Source of the DNA: Gallionella sp. | GTDB taxonomy: Bacteria; Pseudomonadota; Gammaproteobacteria; Burkholderiales; Gallionellaceae | Length of the DNA: 64,000 bases | Direction of reading: 5' to 3' | NCBI GenBank assembly: GCA_017880865.1 | Contig: JADGRL010000007.1 | Span: 1-64,000 of the forward strand | Shown: positions 18,899-31,908 of the stretch, one piece after another | Numbering within the stretch: position 1 is the first letter of the stretch | Layout of the letters: each line of letters starts with the position of its first letter | Notes under the pieces: generated by a model | The model's database searches: none | Told to the model about the DNA's origin: nothing | Seen by the model: the letters and a program-made list of their open reading frames with translations, nothing else | Program-made: the position numbers and the translations under genes

Positions 18899-19225
18899 AT
18901 GAGCCCAGATATGCAAAAAGACGTCCAGCAACGCATCAAAGAGCAAGTCACCACGCATCCCGTAGTGTTGTATATGAAAGGCACACCGCAATTCCCGCAG
19001 TGCGGTTTTTCCGCCAACGCGGTGAAAATACTCAATGCACTGGGCGTGAAAGATTTGTTCACCGTGGATGTGCTGCAGGACGCCGAAATTCGCCAGGGCA
19101 TCAAGGATTACGCCAACTGGCCGACCATCCCGCAGCTGTATATCAAGGGCGAATTCATCGGCGGTTCCGACATCATGACCGAGATGTATCAGAGCGGGGA
19201 ATTGAAACAGGCATTAGCTAAGTGA
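18899..19225 (+). CDS. grxD: Monothiol glutaredoxin Grx4
   Basis: It binds and delivers [2Fe-2S] clusters with glutathione. The 108-residue protein has the CGFS active site at residues 35-38 in PQFPQCGFSANAVKIL, the cis-Pro WPTIPQLYIKGEFIGGSDI and the usual length. It has its own promoter (18840-18868) and is followed by a degraded GTAGG-type repeat before the convergent argH. Confidence 0.97.
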   Translation: MSPDMQKDVQQRIKEQVTTHPVVLYMKGTPQFPQCGFSANAVKILNALGVKDLFTVDVLQDAEIRQGIKDYANWPTIPQLYIKGEFIGGSDIMTEMYQSGELKQALAK

Positions 19226-19237
19226 TATTTTGACTCT

Positions 19238-19298
19238 GTAGGAGCGCGATACCCTCAGCGTACAAGAACCTCTTTGAGGTGCGGATTCACGTCCCTAC
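19238..19298. repeat. Degenerate GTAGG...CCTAC element
   Basis: The element has GTAGGAGCGCG at the left end and TCCCTAC at the right end, 61 bases in all. The inner arms include CCTCAGCG and CCTCTTTGAGG, the latter a small hairpin. It sits between the stops of the convergent genes grxD and argH and could also serve as a 3' end for both. It pairs less well than the four better copies in the window. Confidence 0.5.
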
Positions 19299-19306
19299 GA
19301 TTTTCA

Positions 19307-20692
19307 CTATGGTTTTGCAAGGCTGACGCGCGCCCGCACAATGGCCGCTTCGACCTGGTTTGGCGCAGTTCCGCCGATGTGGTTGCGGCTGGCGAGCGAG
19401 CCTTCCAGCGACAAAACCTGATATACATCCTCGGCTATATGCGTTGAAAACTGCTGCAACTCGGACAGGCTGACGGCGCTTAAATCGCAGCCGCGCTGTT
19501 CGGCGAAGCGCACGGCGACTGCCACGGTTTCATGGGCATCGCGGAACGGCACGCCCTTTTTTACCAGATAGTCGGCCAGATCGGTCGCCGTGGCGTAGCC
19601 CTGCAAAGCCGCGCTGCGCATGGCCTCCGGCTTGACCTGGATGCCGGCAATCATGTCGGCGTAAATGCGCAGAGTCTGGGTCAGCGTCTCCACGGTGTCG
19701 AACAAAGGCTCCTTGTCTTCCTGATTGTCCTTGTTGTAAGCCAGCGGCTGGCCCTTCATCAGCGTGAGCAACGCTACCAGATGGCCGTTCACGCGGCCGG
19801 TCTTGCCGCGCACCAGTTCCGGCACATCGGGGTTTTTCTTTTGCGGCATGATGGATGAGCCCGTACAGAATCGGTCGGCGATGTCGATGAAGCCGAAGCG
19901 TGGGTTCATCCATAGAATCAGTTCTTCGGAGAAGCGCGACAGATGAGTCATAACCAGCGCGGCGCAAGCGGTGAATTCGATTGCGAAGTCGCGGTCGGAT
20001 ACCGCATCCAGCGAGTTCTCGCACACCCCGTCAAAGCCCAATATCTCCGCGACCATCTCGCGCTTGATCGGATAGCTGGTCCCGGCCAGGGCGGCTGCGC
20101 CCAATGGCAAGCGGTTAACGCGGCGGCGGCAATCGTGCAGACGTTCCGTATCGCGCTTGAGCATCTCGAAATAGGCCATCAGATGATGCGCGAAGCTGAT
20201 CGGTTGGGCGACCTGCAAATGGGTGAAGCCGGGCATGATGGTGTTCGTGTGCTGTGCGGCCAGATTGAGCAGCGCGTTTTGCAGCGACTTGATCAGCACC
20301 AGCAGTTCATCTATCGCGTGGCGTAAATACAGCCGTATATCGGTTGCTACCTGATCGTTGCGCGAACGACCGGTGTGCAGGCGTTTCCCGGCATCGCCGA
20401 CCAGCGTGGTAAGTCTTTTTTCGATGTTGAGATGAACGTCCTCAAGATCCAGCGACCAGACGAATTCGCCGGCGATGATCTCATTTTCGATCTGCGCGAG
20501 GCCGCGCTTGATGTCATTCAGGTCATGTGTGGCGATGATGCCGCAAGACGCCAGCATTTGCGCGTGCGCCAGCGAGCCTTGAATGTCGAACATCGCCAGC
20601 TTGTGATCGAAGCCCACCGACGCGGTGTAGCGCTTCACCAATTCCGCCACCGGTTCAGCGAATCGTCCCGACCAGGTATCTTTATCTTGCAT
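19307..20692 (-). CDS. argH: Argininosuccinate lyase
   Basis: It splits argininosuccinate into arginine and fumarate, the last step of arginine synthesis. The 461-residue protein has the fumarase/lyase signature [38 protein letters not shown] and normal length. Start ATG 20692 ([11 protein letters not shown]) matches the usual N-terminus; a longer frame reaching 20953 would overlap the divergent algZ and is not supported. It is divergent from algZ, an arrangement common in betaproteobacteria and pseudomonads. Confidence 0.97.
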   Translation of the reverse strand: MQDKDTWSGRFAEPVAELVKRYTASVGFDHKLAMFDIQGSLAHAQMLASCGIIATHDLNDIKRGLAQIENEIIAGEFVWSLDLEDVHLNIEKRLTTLVGDAGKRLHTGRSRNDQVATDIRLYLRHAIDELLVLIKSLQNALLNLAAQHTNTIMPGFTHLQVAQPISFAHHLMAYFEMLKRDTERLHDCRRRVNRLPLGAAALAGTSYPIKREMVAEILGFDGVCENSLDAVSDRDFAIEFTACAALVMTHLSRFSEELILWMNPRFGFIDIADRFCTGSSIMPQKKNPDVPELVRGKTGRVNGHLVALLTLMKGQPLAYNKDNQEDKEPLFDTVETLTQTLRIYADMIAGIQVKPEAMRSAALQGYATATDLADYLVKKGVPFRDAHETVAVAVRFAEQRGCDLSAVSLSELQQFSTHIAEDVYQVLSLEGSLASRNHIGGTAPNQVEAAIVRARVSLAKP

Positions 20693-20768
20693 TACTGCCC
20701 CCACTTGTCCCAAAATGAAGCATGAAAAACTTGAAGTTTTCCTGCCATGAACCCGAATTTTTCGAGCC

Positions 20769-21812
20769 ATGAATAAGGTGCGCAGTATAAAACAAATTGC
20801 ACGGCATGATGGGTTGCCGAACTTTCGCAACATCGGCACCCTGCTGCGCATTCTGCTGATCAGCAACGGTCTGGCATTGTTGCAGGCAATTTCGCTGGCG
20901 AGCGCTTGGATGGATATATGGCTGCGCATGATGCAGATCGCCACGTTGCTCACACCAGTGCTGCTGGCTAGTTTGCTGCTGCTCTGGGTGTTACAGCCGT
21001 GGATTAACGGGCTTTCCTATCGGCGCGGCGTGCCGGCAGTGACCGCCTTGGTGATGGTATTGACGCTGTCCATTTATTATTTTGGCGGTGAGTTATATCG
21101 TCCGCTGTATGGCGGTGATCGCTATTTCGATGTGGTGCGCTATGGGCTATTCAGCGCCATTGTTTGCGGCATATTGTTGCTGTATTTTCGGCTGCGCTCC
21201 AAGGTTTTATCTCGTGCTTTGCATGATGCCCGTTTGCAGGTGTTGCGCGCGCGCATCCGCCCGCACTTTTTATTCAATACCATTAACGCCGTGCTGGGCA
21301 TCGTGCGCGCCCAACCGAAACAAGCCGAAACCGCACTGGAAGACATGGCAGACCTGTTTCGGATGGCAATGTCGGATGCGCAGGATCTGGTGCCGCTGGG
21401 CCGGGAAATTCAGTTGAGCAAACAATATATGGCCCTGGAGCAATTGCGTATGGGCGAACGACTGCACGTGGATTGGCAAATCCAGGACATACCTGATGAC
21501 GTACTGATTCCGCCGTTGTTGTTGCAACCGTTGCTGGAGAACGCGGTTTATCATGGCATCGAATTATTGCCGCAAGGCGGCAGCATCCGGATCGTGCTGA
21601 GTCGCAGCGGAGATGAGTTGCATCTCAAGGTAGAAAACCCCTGCGCCGTGCGTAATGAGAATCCGCATCGTGGCAACAGGCTCGCGTTGCGCAATATTCG
21701 CGAACGGCTGGACTTATTGTTCGATGTCGAGGCGCGCTATCAGGTCGAAAGCGGCGACGATTTTTATCGTGTTGAAATAATTTTTCCTTATGTACCCAGT
21801 GTAAAGGAGTGA
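20769..21812 (+). CDS. algZ: LytS/AlgZ-type sensor histidine kinase
   Basis: The 347-residue protein has four hydrophobic segments (about 25-150), then the HPK8-type phospho-acceptor [16 protein letters not shown] with H166, [18 protein letters not shown] (N box) and a C-terminal G box region [15 protein letters not shown]. It pairs with the LytTR regulator that starts 5 bases later. The signal sensed is unknown; in pseudomonads AlgZ/AlgR controls alginate and pili. Confidence 0.9.
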   Translation: MNKVRSIKQIARHDGLPNFRNIGTLLRILLISNGLALLQAISLASAWMDIWLRMMQIATLLTPVLLASLLLLWVLQPWINGLSYRRGVPAVTALVMVLTLSIYYFGGELYRPLYGGDRYFDVVRYGLFSAIVCGILLLYFRLRSKVLSRALHDARLQVLRARIRPHFLFNTINAVLGIVRAQPKQAETALEDMADLFRMAMSDAQDLVPLGREIQLSKQYMALEQLRMGERLHVDWQIQDIPDDVLIPPLLLQPLLENAVYHGIELLPQGGSIRIVLSRSGDELHLKVENPCAVRNENPHRGNRLALRNIRERLDLLFDVEARYQVESGDDFYRVEIIFPYVPSVKE

Positions 21813-21817
21813 CCCTG

Positions 21818-22597
21818 ATGACCGACATCGAACTGGCCCTGCGCGTTTTCATCGTCGATGACGAACCACCGGCACGCAACCGGCTGCGCGATTTGCTGCA
21901 TGATTGCAGCGCACAGTTGGCTCTGGATGTGGTGGGCGAAGCGGGCAATGGCCAGGAAGCATTGGACAAGCTCGCTGTCATTACAGCCGACGTGGTGCTG
22001 CTGGACATCCGCATGCCGCAAATGGACGGCATCGAGCTCGCACAACATCTGAATTTGCTGCCTAAACCGCCGGTGATCATTTTCACCACCGCTTACGATA
22101 CCTATGCAATTAAAGCATTCGATCTGCACGCGATCGATTATTTGCTCAAGCCGATACGTTTGGGCCGCTTGTTCGAGGCGCTGAATCGCGCTCGGGAAGC
22201 GGTGCCGGTGCAAATCGAAGTGTTGCGAGAGTTGTTGCCGGAGCCGCGCAAAAATTTATCCATCCATGAGCGCGGCAAGATTCATCTGATACCCATCGAA
22301 CAAGTGCTGTATCTGCGCGCCGAATTGAAATACGTCACGGTGCGCACCACTGAGCGCGAATATCTGATCGAGGAATCACTCAACGCAATGGAAAAAGAAT
22401 TCGCCACACGCTTCGTGCGCATCCACCGCAATTGTCTGGTGGCGAAACAAGCGATAGAAGGGTTTGAAAAAGGTGCGGTAGGAATGGTCGGAGAAGATAA
22501 TGCTGAGAGCGCGGGCTGGATGGTTAAGCTCAAGGGTCTGGACGAACTGCTCCCCATCAGCCGCCGTCAGCAGCATCTCGTCAAAGAATTCGGATAG
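21818..22597 (+). CDS. algR: LytTR response regulator AlgR-like
   Basis: The 259-residue regulator has a receiver domain with VFIVDDEPPARNRL and phospho-acceptor D63 in VVLLDIRMPQMDG, and a LytTR DNA-binding domain (about 150-255) with IHLIPIEQVLYLRAELKYVTV and RFVRIHRNCLV. ATG 21818 lies 8 bases after AAGGAG; the GTG at 21809 overlaps that site. It is the partner of algZ. Confidence 0.92.
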   Translation: MTDIELALRVFIVDDEPPARNRLRDLLHDCSAQLALDVVGEAGNGQEALDKLAVITADVVLLDIRMPQMDGIELAQHLNLLPKPPVIIFTTAYDTYAIKAFDLHAIDYLLKPIRLGRLFEALNRAREAVPVQIEVLRELLPEPRKNLSIHERGKIHLIPIEQVLYLRAELKYVTVRTTEREYLIEESLNAMEKEFATRFVRIHRNCLVAKQAIEGFEKGAVGMVGEDNAESAGWMVKLKGLDELLPISRRQQHLVKEFG

Positions 22598-22684
22598 TTC
22601 TTGACGGTGGTAGACCGGAAAAAACTATCCGCCATTTTTCAACTTAGATGCAACGCCATTTGATGACCAGATAAACCGAAAGCT

Positions 22685-23869
22685 TTATTTGGTTGTCTTG
22701 GCCTTGGTCTTAACCTTGGTCTTAGTGGCATTTGCTTCGACCAGCGCTTTATTCTGTTCGGTCAATTGAGCGATCTGATCGTTCAGGCTTTTAAGCTGAG
22801 CATCTTTCTCGGAAAGTTGCGTGTCTTTTCCGGCGAGTTGGGCATTGGCTTCTTTCAGTCGGCTCTCCAAAACTTTGCTTTGGTCATTCACGGCTCCGAT
22901 TGCCAGTTTAGATTTCTGCTGCCCTTGTCCGACCTCTCCGGCAACTTGCGCAAGCTCTTCGGCCTGTTTCTCGATGGGCTGATCACGCGGGTCTTTGTGG
23001 CCCAATGCGGTGGAGATATCGAGTAAGCGCTTTTCTTCATCGAGCACAATAAGCTCTATGGATTCAGATTTTTTGAATTTCTTTTGCAAGGACGCCACAC
23101 GTTCGCTCACATAGTTCGCATGGTGTGCCGCAAACAAGGCGTCGGCTCCGGCGCGTTGCACCAATGCTTCATCATGGGGTGCATCGGCGATTCGCGCCCC
23201 GGCATCTTTGTACACACGCAGAGCCTCTGCCAACGTGACGGGCGCCAGATCCTCGCCATCATTGCTTTGTGTGTTTTCATTGATCACTTCGCTTTCATGC
23301 AACGCGACGTATTGAATAGTCTTGACGTCCAAAGCCTGCATCGTTTTGATCAGCTCGATCTTGTCCTTGTCGATATTATCGGCTTTCTCAAGCTCTACTT
23401 TTTTAATCAGGCTAGAAAGTTCGCTGATGGATTTGTCATATTCCTTGGGGAAAACCTTGGCGACGTTATCCTTATCAAGCTGGATTTTCAGCGCGAGTTC
23501 ATTGGACAAGCGGCTTTGCACAATGGCCATCATGGTTTGGCCTTTATCGAGGATGGCATCAGCCTTGGCGAGGTCGCCGATCAACTCGTTCTTTGGTTTT
23601 TTGGCCGAAGATTTTTGGGCTGCGCTCAAAATTTCGGATGCGCCGCGATAAAAATCGGGTGCCAAAAACGGCATGTTGGCATTTCTTGCATCGGCCACGC
23701 GCTTTTCGAGCGCGGCAATCGCATCGGCCGCCGAAAGCATGCCATATTTGGCCATTTGCTCATCAGAAGTCTTGATGGATTTACCCACGTCAGCCGCACA
23801 GCCCGCCAGTAGCAAAGCGAACAAACCGCCGAAAATAATTACCCGAACATGATTTTTTTGCGCGTGCAT
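22685..23869 (-). CDS. Coiled-coil lipoprotein of unknown function
   Basis: The 394-residue protein has a lipoprotein signal with lipobox LLAGC at about residues 19-23. The mature part is almost wholly alpha-helical with charged heptads: a KNxLIxDLAKADAIL segment, a long helix at about 110-190, and a C-terminal coiled coil (about 310-380) containing the repeats KDTQLSEKDAQLKSLNDQI. It ends in a Lys/Thr tail. It is likely anchored in an outer or inner membrane leaflet on the periplasmic side. CAGGAG lies well placed before ATG 23869. I recognise no specific family; DUF4398-like is possible. Confidence 0.72.
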   Translation of the reverse strand: MHAQKNHVRVIIFGGLFALLLAGCAADVGKSIKTSDEQMAKYGMLSAADAIAALEKRVADARNANMPFLAPDFYRGASEILSAAQKSSAKKPKNELIGDLAKADAILDKGQTMMAIVQSRLSNELALKIQLDKDNVAKVFPKEYDKSISELSSLIKKVELEKADNIDKDKIELIKTMQALDVKTIQYVALHESEVINENTQSNDGEDLAPVTLAEALRVYKDAGARIADAPHDEALVQRAGADALFAAHHANYVSERVASLQKKFKKSESIELIVLDEEKRLLDISTALGHKDPRDQPIEKQAEELAQVAGEVGQGQQKSKLAIGAVNDQSKVLESRLKEANAQLAGKDTQLSEKDAQLKSLNDQIAQLTEQNKALVEANATKTKVKTKAKTTK

Positions 23870-24091
23870 AGTGTTGCTCCTGTAGGAAGTATCTGCAAAT
23901 AAATTGTTTGTGATGTGAGGTGAGCAACGATTTCTGCCTGCCCCATGAAAATGGGATCAGACTGCCCCGACAAACCAAAACTGTCCGGCAGTTTCACTAC
24001 AAATCGTTGAAGTGTCAATACGCCGGACGGATTAGCCGGGTTACGCAATGAGGTTGGAGTGTGGGCGTGCAGAGCTAATCGGGTCTGTCCT

Positions 24092-24673
24092 TCAAATCCT
24101 TAAGGTGCGCGACGGTTGGCTATCGTCAGCTACAACGGTCTTGTCTACGCCGTAATAACGTTTGCGGTTGGAGTTGACCGAGGGCAGATAATTTCGGGTT
24201 TCTTCATAAGGCAGTTTGTCGTGCATGGTCTGGAATACCTGAGATGGGTTCATGCTATTGATACATTGAAAACCATCGTGAAAACGTTGCTTGCCTTTTG
24301 CATTGGTGAAGGCTCGCATCACATTGCAGGACCGGTGTTGTAGGCAGAAATAACGCAATAATCACACGCCATCGAGGGTGTAATTAATTTTGTGTAAACG
24401 TGCGTCCATCAGATTATCAAAGTCGCGTTTTGTAACTTTAATGTCCCGCTCAAGTTGCATCGGGTCGCGCTCCCACTGGTCGCGCTTGTGTTCGAGCAGT
24501 GCTTTCGCCGCAGCTTTGGGATCGTTGCTGGAAGCGATTCTGGTGAGGCTTTTGCCGCTGCTGCTGGCGACATCCAGCAAGCTATCCAGCTTCACGCCTG
24601 CATTCTCAGAAGCGCAGGAAGACGGCAACAGAAGTGCGGGTAGCGCAAACAGAATTTTTTGGACATGGCATAC
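24092..24673 (-). pseudogene. Remnant of MltC-like membrane-bound lytic transglycosylase
   Basis: Two pieces of one gene remain. The N-terminal piece (24362-24673) has a lipobox-like LLLPSSC followed by a helical DUF3393-like region ending KRDFDNLMDARLHKINYTL. The C-terminal piece (24092-24358) reads NVMRAFTNAKGKQRF, INSMNPSQVFQTM and YEETRNYLPSVNSNRKRYY, matching the MltC end (INTMTPGDVYQTL...ESRRYLYKV in E. coli). Most of the SLT catalytic domain between them, including the catalytic Glu, is deleted, and there are frameshifts near 24335 and in an A run near 24663. No peptidoglycan-cleaving activity is expected. Confidence 0.72.
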
Positions 24674-24804
24674 CCCATATACAACCCGTCCACCCGTTGA
24701 TACCTCAGGGCGAACGGGTTGCCTAAAAACGGTTTGTGTCTCACACCCACAGGGTGCAGAAACCTCTCCGAGGCCGCGAACAGCTTAATACATGTTTTTA
24801 AGTA

Positions 24805-27579
<2,775 letters not shown>

Positions 27580-27610
27580 CACGTTCTCGGGGCAAAAGCA
27601 CGGCGCACCT

Positions 27611-27621
27611 TATGCTAGAAT
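27611..27621 (+). promoter_or_regulatory. Candidate extended -10 promoter of hemC
   Basis: TATGCTAGAAT contains TG-N-TAGAAT (TAGAAT at 27616-27621), an extended -10 box, 63 bases before the hemC start in the ppc/hemC divergent region. No good -35 box is seen. Confidence 0.35.
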
Positions 27622-27684
27622 GCGCCGAATACTATTTGTTTATTTATAAAAACTTCAGGCAATTAAGATTTTAGGAAATACTTT

Positions 27685-28629
27685 ATGAGCAAGACATCCC
27701 ACCTAGGTCCAGCTCGATTAGTAATCGCTTCGCGTGAAAGTGCGCTGGCGATGTGGCAGGCCGTACATATTCGAGACAGGCTGCGTGCATTATATCCGCA
27801 AACCGAGGTCAGTATATTGGGCATGACCACGCAGGGCGATCAGATTCTCGATGTTACGCTGTCCAAGATCGGCGGCAAGGGACTGTTCGTCAAAGAACTG
27901 GAAACCGCGCTGGAAGATGGGCGCGCCGACCTCGCCGTACATTCGCTCAAAGACGTGCCGATGAATTTGCCGGAAGGATTCGTGCTGGCCGCCATCGGCG
28001 AACGTGAAGATCCGCACGATGCGTTCGTATCGAACAAGCATGAGAGTCTGGCCGCATTGCCGGTCGGCAGTGTGGTGGGCACTTCCAGCCTGCGTCGCGA
28101 AAGCCAATTGCGCGCGCGCTTTCCGCATCTGAACATCGAGCCGCTGCGCGGCAACGTGCAAACCCGTTTGCGCAAACTGGACGAGGGGCAATATGCCGCG
28201 ATCATACTCGCCGCTGCCGGACTCAAACGCCTCGGGCTGGGCAGCCGCATTCGCGGCATCATCGCGAGCTCCGAAAGCCTGCCGGCCGTAGGTCAGGGCG
28301 CGCTGGGCATCGAATGCCGGGCCGATCGTCTTGACGTGATCGCCTTGCTGAAACCGTTGCACCATGCCGATACCGCCGCCTGTGTATTGGCGGAGCGCGC
28401 GCTGAGCCGCGCGCTGGCAGGCAGCTGTCAAGTGCCGCTGGGCGGCTTTGCCGAAGTCATGAACGGCAAGCTGCGGCTGCGCGGTTTCGTTGCCAGCCCG
28501 GATGGTCGTCGCATGACGCAAGCCGAATTGATGGGTGAGATTGATCATCCCGAAGCGTTGGGAAATAAAGTCGCCGATGCGCTGCGTGCGCAAGGCGCGG
28601 ATGAAATCCTCGCCGCGCTGAATGGCTAA
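27685..28629 (+). CDS. hemC: Hydroxymethylbilane synthase
   Basis: It joins four porphobilinogen units into hydroxymethylbilane. The 314-residue protein shows [44 protein letters not shown] and the dipyrromethane cofactor Cys in [11 protein letters not shown] (C248). The first gene of hemCDXY; hemD starts 8 bases before its stop. Confidence 0.97.
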   Translation: MSKTSHLGPARLVIASRESALAMWQAVHIRDRLRALYPQTEVSILGMTTQGDQILDVTLSKIGGKGLFVKELETALEDGRADLAVHSLKDVPMNLPEGFVLAAIGEREDPHDAFVSNKHESLAALPVGSVVGTSSLRRESQLRARFPHLNIEPLRGNVQTRLRKLDEGQYAAIILAAAGLKRLGLGSRIRGIIASSESLPAVGQGALGIECRADRLDVIALLKPLHHADTAACVLAERALSRALAGSCQVPLGGFAEVMNGKLRLRGFVASPDGRRMTQAELMGEIDHPEALGNKVADALRAQGADEILAALNG

Positions 28630-29413
28630 TCAGCCTCTGCGCGGATTAACAATCGTCGTCACGCGACCGCGTGACCAAGCTGCGCAACTGGTGCGGGGTA
28701 TTGAGCAGGCAGGCGGCATTCCGTTGCTGTTTCCGTTGCTGGACATAGCCGCAGTGCAGAATAGCCGCGAACTGCAAGAACAAATTTCCCGGCTAGCCCA
28801 ATTCGATCTCGCGATTTTTATCAGCCCGAATGCGGTGAAATACGGAATCGCCGCAATTCAGGATGTAGTCAGCGGCGCATCAAATGAAATTGATCTGCCG
28901 CCTGCCCTGAAAATCGCCACGGTCGGTCAGGGCAGCGCCAAAGCCTTGCGCGAATTGGGCATCAACAACGTCATCGCACCGACCGAGCGTTTCGACAGCG
29001 AAGGTCTGCTGGCTTTGCCTCAATTGCAGAATGTGGCCGGATGGCGTGTGATGATTTTTCGCGGCGATGGCGGACGCGAGTTGTTGGGCGATACGCTCAA
29101 GGCGCGCGGTGCGACGGTGGAATATGCCGCGTGCTACCGACGCAGCAAGTCGCAGCAGGATGCGGGTGCATTGATCGCGGCCATGCCGGATGCGATCACC
29201 GTGACCAGTAGCGAAGCGCTGGGCTATTTGCGCGACCTGCTCGATGAGTCAAGCCGCGCGCGTTTAGCCGCCGTGCCGCTGTTCGTGCCCCATGCGCGTA
29301 TCGCCGAATTGGCATGCCAGCTGGGTTGGCAACACGTAAAATCGATGTCGTCAGGAGATGACGGGATGATAGCCGCATTGGTTGAATGGGCAGAAAAGAA
29401 AGGTTCGACATGA
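28622..29413 (+). CDS. hemD: Uroporphyrinogen-III synthase
   Basis: It closes and inverts ring D of hydroxymethylbilane. The 263-residue protein has the family's bilobed layout: [23 protein letters not shown] at the start, [28 protein letters not shown] and [14 protein letters not shown]. HemD sequences vary strongly and identification rests on these motifs plus position. It overlaps hemC by 8 bases and hemX by ATGA. Confidence 0.95.
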   Translation: MANQPLRGLTIVVTRPRDQAAQLVRGIEQAGGIPLLFPLLDIAAVQNSRELQEQISRLAQFDLAIFISPNAVKYGIAAIQDVVSGASNEIDLPPALKIATVGQGSAKALRELGINNVIAPTERFDSEGLLALPQLQNVAGWRVMIFRGDGGRELLGDTLKARGATVEYAACYRRSKSQQDAGALIAAMPDAITVTSSEALGYLRDLLDESSRARLAAVPLFVPHARIAELACQLGWQHVKSMSSGDDGMIAALVEWAEKKGST

Positions 29414-30561
29414 ACGAGCAAATACCGCAGCAGCAGGGCAACGAGCCGAGCATATTGGTGCAGTCTGCCACGACACAACCCGTGCGCAAGAACCCGGTTG
29501 TTGAGGTTCTTACGCACCTCAGTCTCACGCAGCTGACACTGGCAGTGCTGGTGATCATCTTCCTGTGGCAATGGCTGGATGGGTATCGCGCGATCAGCGA
29601 CATGCGACAGCAACTGGCGGAAAAAATCGCCGAGATGGACGGCAGCAGCAAGGCTAATCAGATGCTGCTGACGCAAAGCCAGAATCAGGCGCGCGAACTT
29701 TTCGCCAAAGTGGCGACACTGGAATCACGCTATGCCGAGTCGCAAAATCAGCGCGCCGCACTAGAAACTTTGTATAACGACCTGTCCGCCAGCCGCGATG
29801 AAACCGCGCTGGCAGAAGTCGAGCAGATGTTGTTAATCGCCGCGCAGCAATTGCAATTGTCGGCCAATGTGAAGGCTGCGTTGATCGCAATGCAAAGTGC
29901 CGATGCGCGTTTGCAGCACATGAACCGACCGGCCTTCAACGGGCTGCGCCGCGCTATCAGTCAGGATATGGACAAGCTGCGCGCATTGCCCAGCGTGGAC
30001 ATAGCCGGCATCAATTTTCAGCTCAACAATCTGATCGCTGTCGCGGACCGGATGCCGTTGGCCTATCAGCAACGCGCGGCAGACGAAAAGCTTTTGTCCG
30101 GGCACCCGAATGAAGTGGTCGCGCAAGCGGCGCCACCAAAATCCGGAGAGCATTTGGTCGCGCACCCGGATGAAAATGTCTGGCAAAGGCTGCTGCGAGA
30201 AATTTGGCAAGAGGTGAAGCAGTTGGTGCGGATTGAAAACACCGGCAAGGCCGAGATTCCGCTGTTGCCAACCAATCAGGAATTTTTCCTGCGCGAGAAT
30301 CTCAAGTTGCGTTTGCTGTCGGCGCGTTTGGCGCTGTTGTCGCGCGACGAAGATAGCTTCAGGCTGGAACTGAAAACTGCGCAACTCTGGACGACGCGCT
30401 ATTTTGACGACAAATCTAATGGTGGCTTGCAGATGTTGGACGTGCTGAAAAAATTGGTTGCGTCCGACATCGGCATCGAATTGCCAGATATCAGTCCCAG
30501 TTTGCAGGCGGTGCGCAACTATCGACTGACGCGTCAAAATGAGCCAAAGGCGGCACGATGA
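29410..30561 (+). CDS. hemX: HemX-like uroporphyrin operon membrane protein
   Basis: The 383-residue protein has one N-terminal membrane anchor (LTLAVLVIIFLWQW) and a long periplasmic helical region with coiled-coil character. It matches the proteobacterial HemX family that follows hemD; the exact role is not settled, and the old methyltransferase name is not supported by motifs. Start ATG 29410 lies in an ATGA overlap with hemD. Within it are two imperfect copies of an HPxExVxQ segment (about residues 232-262), which looks like a local duplication. Confidence 0.88.
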   Translation: MNEQIPQQQGNEPSILVQSATTQPVRKNPVVEVLTHLSLTQLTLAVLVIIFLWQWLDGYRAISDMRQQLAEKIAEMDGSSKANQMLLTQSQNQARELFAKVATLESRYAESQNQRAALETLYNDLSASRDETALAEVEQMLLIAAQQLQLSANVKAALIAMQSADARLQHMNRPAFNGLRRAISQDMDKLRALPSVDIAGINFQLNNLIAVADRMPLAYQQRAADEKLLSGHPNEVVAQAAPPKSGEHLVAHPDENVWQRLLREIWQEVKQLVRIENTGKAEIPLLPTNQEFFLRENLKLRLLSARLALLSRDEDSFRLELKTAQLWTTRYFDDKSNGGLQMLDVLKKLVASDIGIELPDISPSLQAVRNYRLTRQNEPKAAR

Positions 30562-31751
30562 AATATCTGGTATGGATACTCGTGCTGTTTGCCGCAGCAG
30601 TGGCGCTCACCACCGCAGCGCACAATCCAGGTTATGTGCTGCTGGTGTATCCACCCTATCGTATCGAGCTGTCGCTTACGCTGTTCGTCGTCCTGTTGCT
30701 GCTGAGCTTCGTGTTCAGCTATGGCTTGGCAAGACTGATAATCTCCGTCCTGCAATTGCCGACCTATGTGCGTAAATTTCGCCTGGAACGCGCGCATGCC
30801 AAGACCCGCGAATTGCTGGATGAGGAGCTGGGCGCGTTCTTTGAAGGCCGCTATGCCGCAGCAGAAAAGGCCGCAGCGCGCGCGATGGAATTGGGCGATA
30901 CCTCGGCCTTGCATCCGATCGTCGCGGCGCGTTCCGCCCATGAGTTGCGCGAATACAAAAAACGTGATGCTTATTTAGCCGCCGCCGAAGGTCGGACGAT
31001 AGGCGATTCAACGATGCGTTTGATGACAACCAGCAAATTTATGCTCGATCAACGCGATCCGCGCGGCGCATTGGACGCCTTGCAGGCGTTGCGTGACAGC
31101 GGGGTCAAGGGCCATCTTGGCGCGATGTCGCTGGAACTGAAGGCGCATCAGCAGGCGGGCAATTGGGACGAGGCATTGGATGTGCTCGACAAGCTGGAAA
31201 AACGCGCGTCCATCGATGCGACGATGGCGGCACAATTGCGCCAACAAGCCTGGCTGGAAAAAATTCGTCATCAGGAAGATTTGGCGGGTTTGACCTCTTG
31301 CCTGAAAAACATTCCTGCCGATTTCAAGCGGCGCAGCAAGATTGCCGCAACTGCCGCACGCGCACTGATTCAACATGGTGGCGGTTCACTCGCACAGCAG
31401 TTACTCACGGACAGTCTGAATGCGCAATGGGACAGCGAGCTGGTCGCGCTTTATGGTGATTGCCTGTCCGGTGATCGCCAATTCAACAAAGGAGCCGCAC
31501 AAATCGAGCAGGCCGAAAAATGGCTCAATCAACACCAGGACGATGCCGGGCTGTTGCTCGCACTCGGAAAATTATGCCTGCATCAAAAGCTGTGGGGCAA
31601 AGCAAAAAATTATCTGGATGCCAGCTGCAGCCTGGCACCCAGCCATGCCGCCTATACCGCGCAAGGCCAGCTTGCGGAACGCCTGGGTAAATCAGACGAG
31701 GCGTTCAAGTATTATCAACAGGCAATGCAATTGGTGCAGCATCCCGCCTAA
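30558..31751 (+). CDS. hemY: HemY-like TPR membrane protein
   Basis: The 397-residue protein has two N-terminal membrane segments (VWILVLFAAAVALTTA and LFVVLLLLSFVFSYGLARL) and a HemY-N domain, then tetratricopeptide repeats to the C-terminus (ALGKLCLHQKLWGKAKNYL, EAFKYYQQAMQL). It belongs to the gammaproteobacterial-type HemY family, unrelated to the protoporphyrinogen oxidase HemY. It overlaps hemX by ATGA and ends the hemCDXY operon. Confidence 0.92.
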   Translation: MKYLVWILVLFAAAVALTTAAHNPGYVLLVYPPYRIELSLTLFVVLLLLSFVFSYGLARLIISVLQLPTYVRKFRLERAHAKTRELLDEELGAFFEGRYAAAEKAAARAMELGDTSALHPIVAARSAHELREYKKRDAYLAAAEGRTIGDSTMRLMTTSKFMLDQRDPRGALDALQALRDSGVKGHLGAMSLELKAHQQAGNWDEALDVLDKLEKRASIDATMAAQLRQQAWLEKIRHQEDLAGLTSCLKNIPADFKRRSKIAATAARALIQHGGGSLAQQLLTDSLNAQWDSELVALYGDCLSGDRQFNKGAAQIEQAEKWLNQHQDDAGLLLALGKLCLHQKLWGKAKNYLDASCSLAPSHAAYTAQGQLAERLGKSDEAFKYYQQAMQLVQHPA

Positions 31752-31908
31752 CGTTCTTTGCTGTCAGGCCAGCCTTTTCTTTATGGTTTTAGAATAGTTT
31801 TTTGGACTATTTCTCGTTCCGGACATACATGCTAAAGTATTACCGTATGGTTGGTGTCTGAGCCACCAGCCGTTTTTATTTGAATAAAATATAGCGGGGC
31901 GAATCGAA

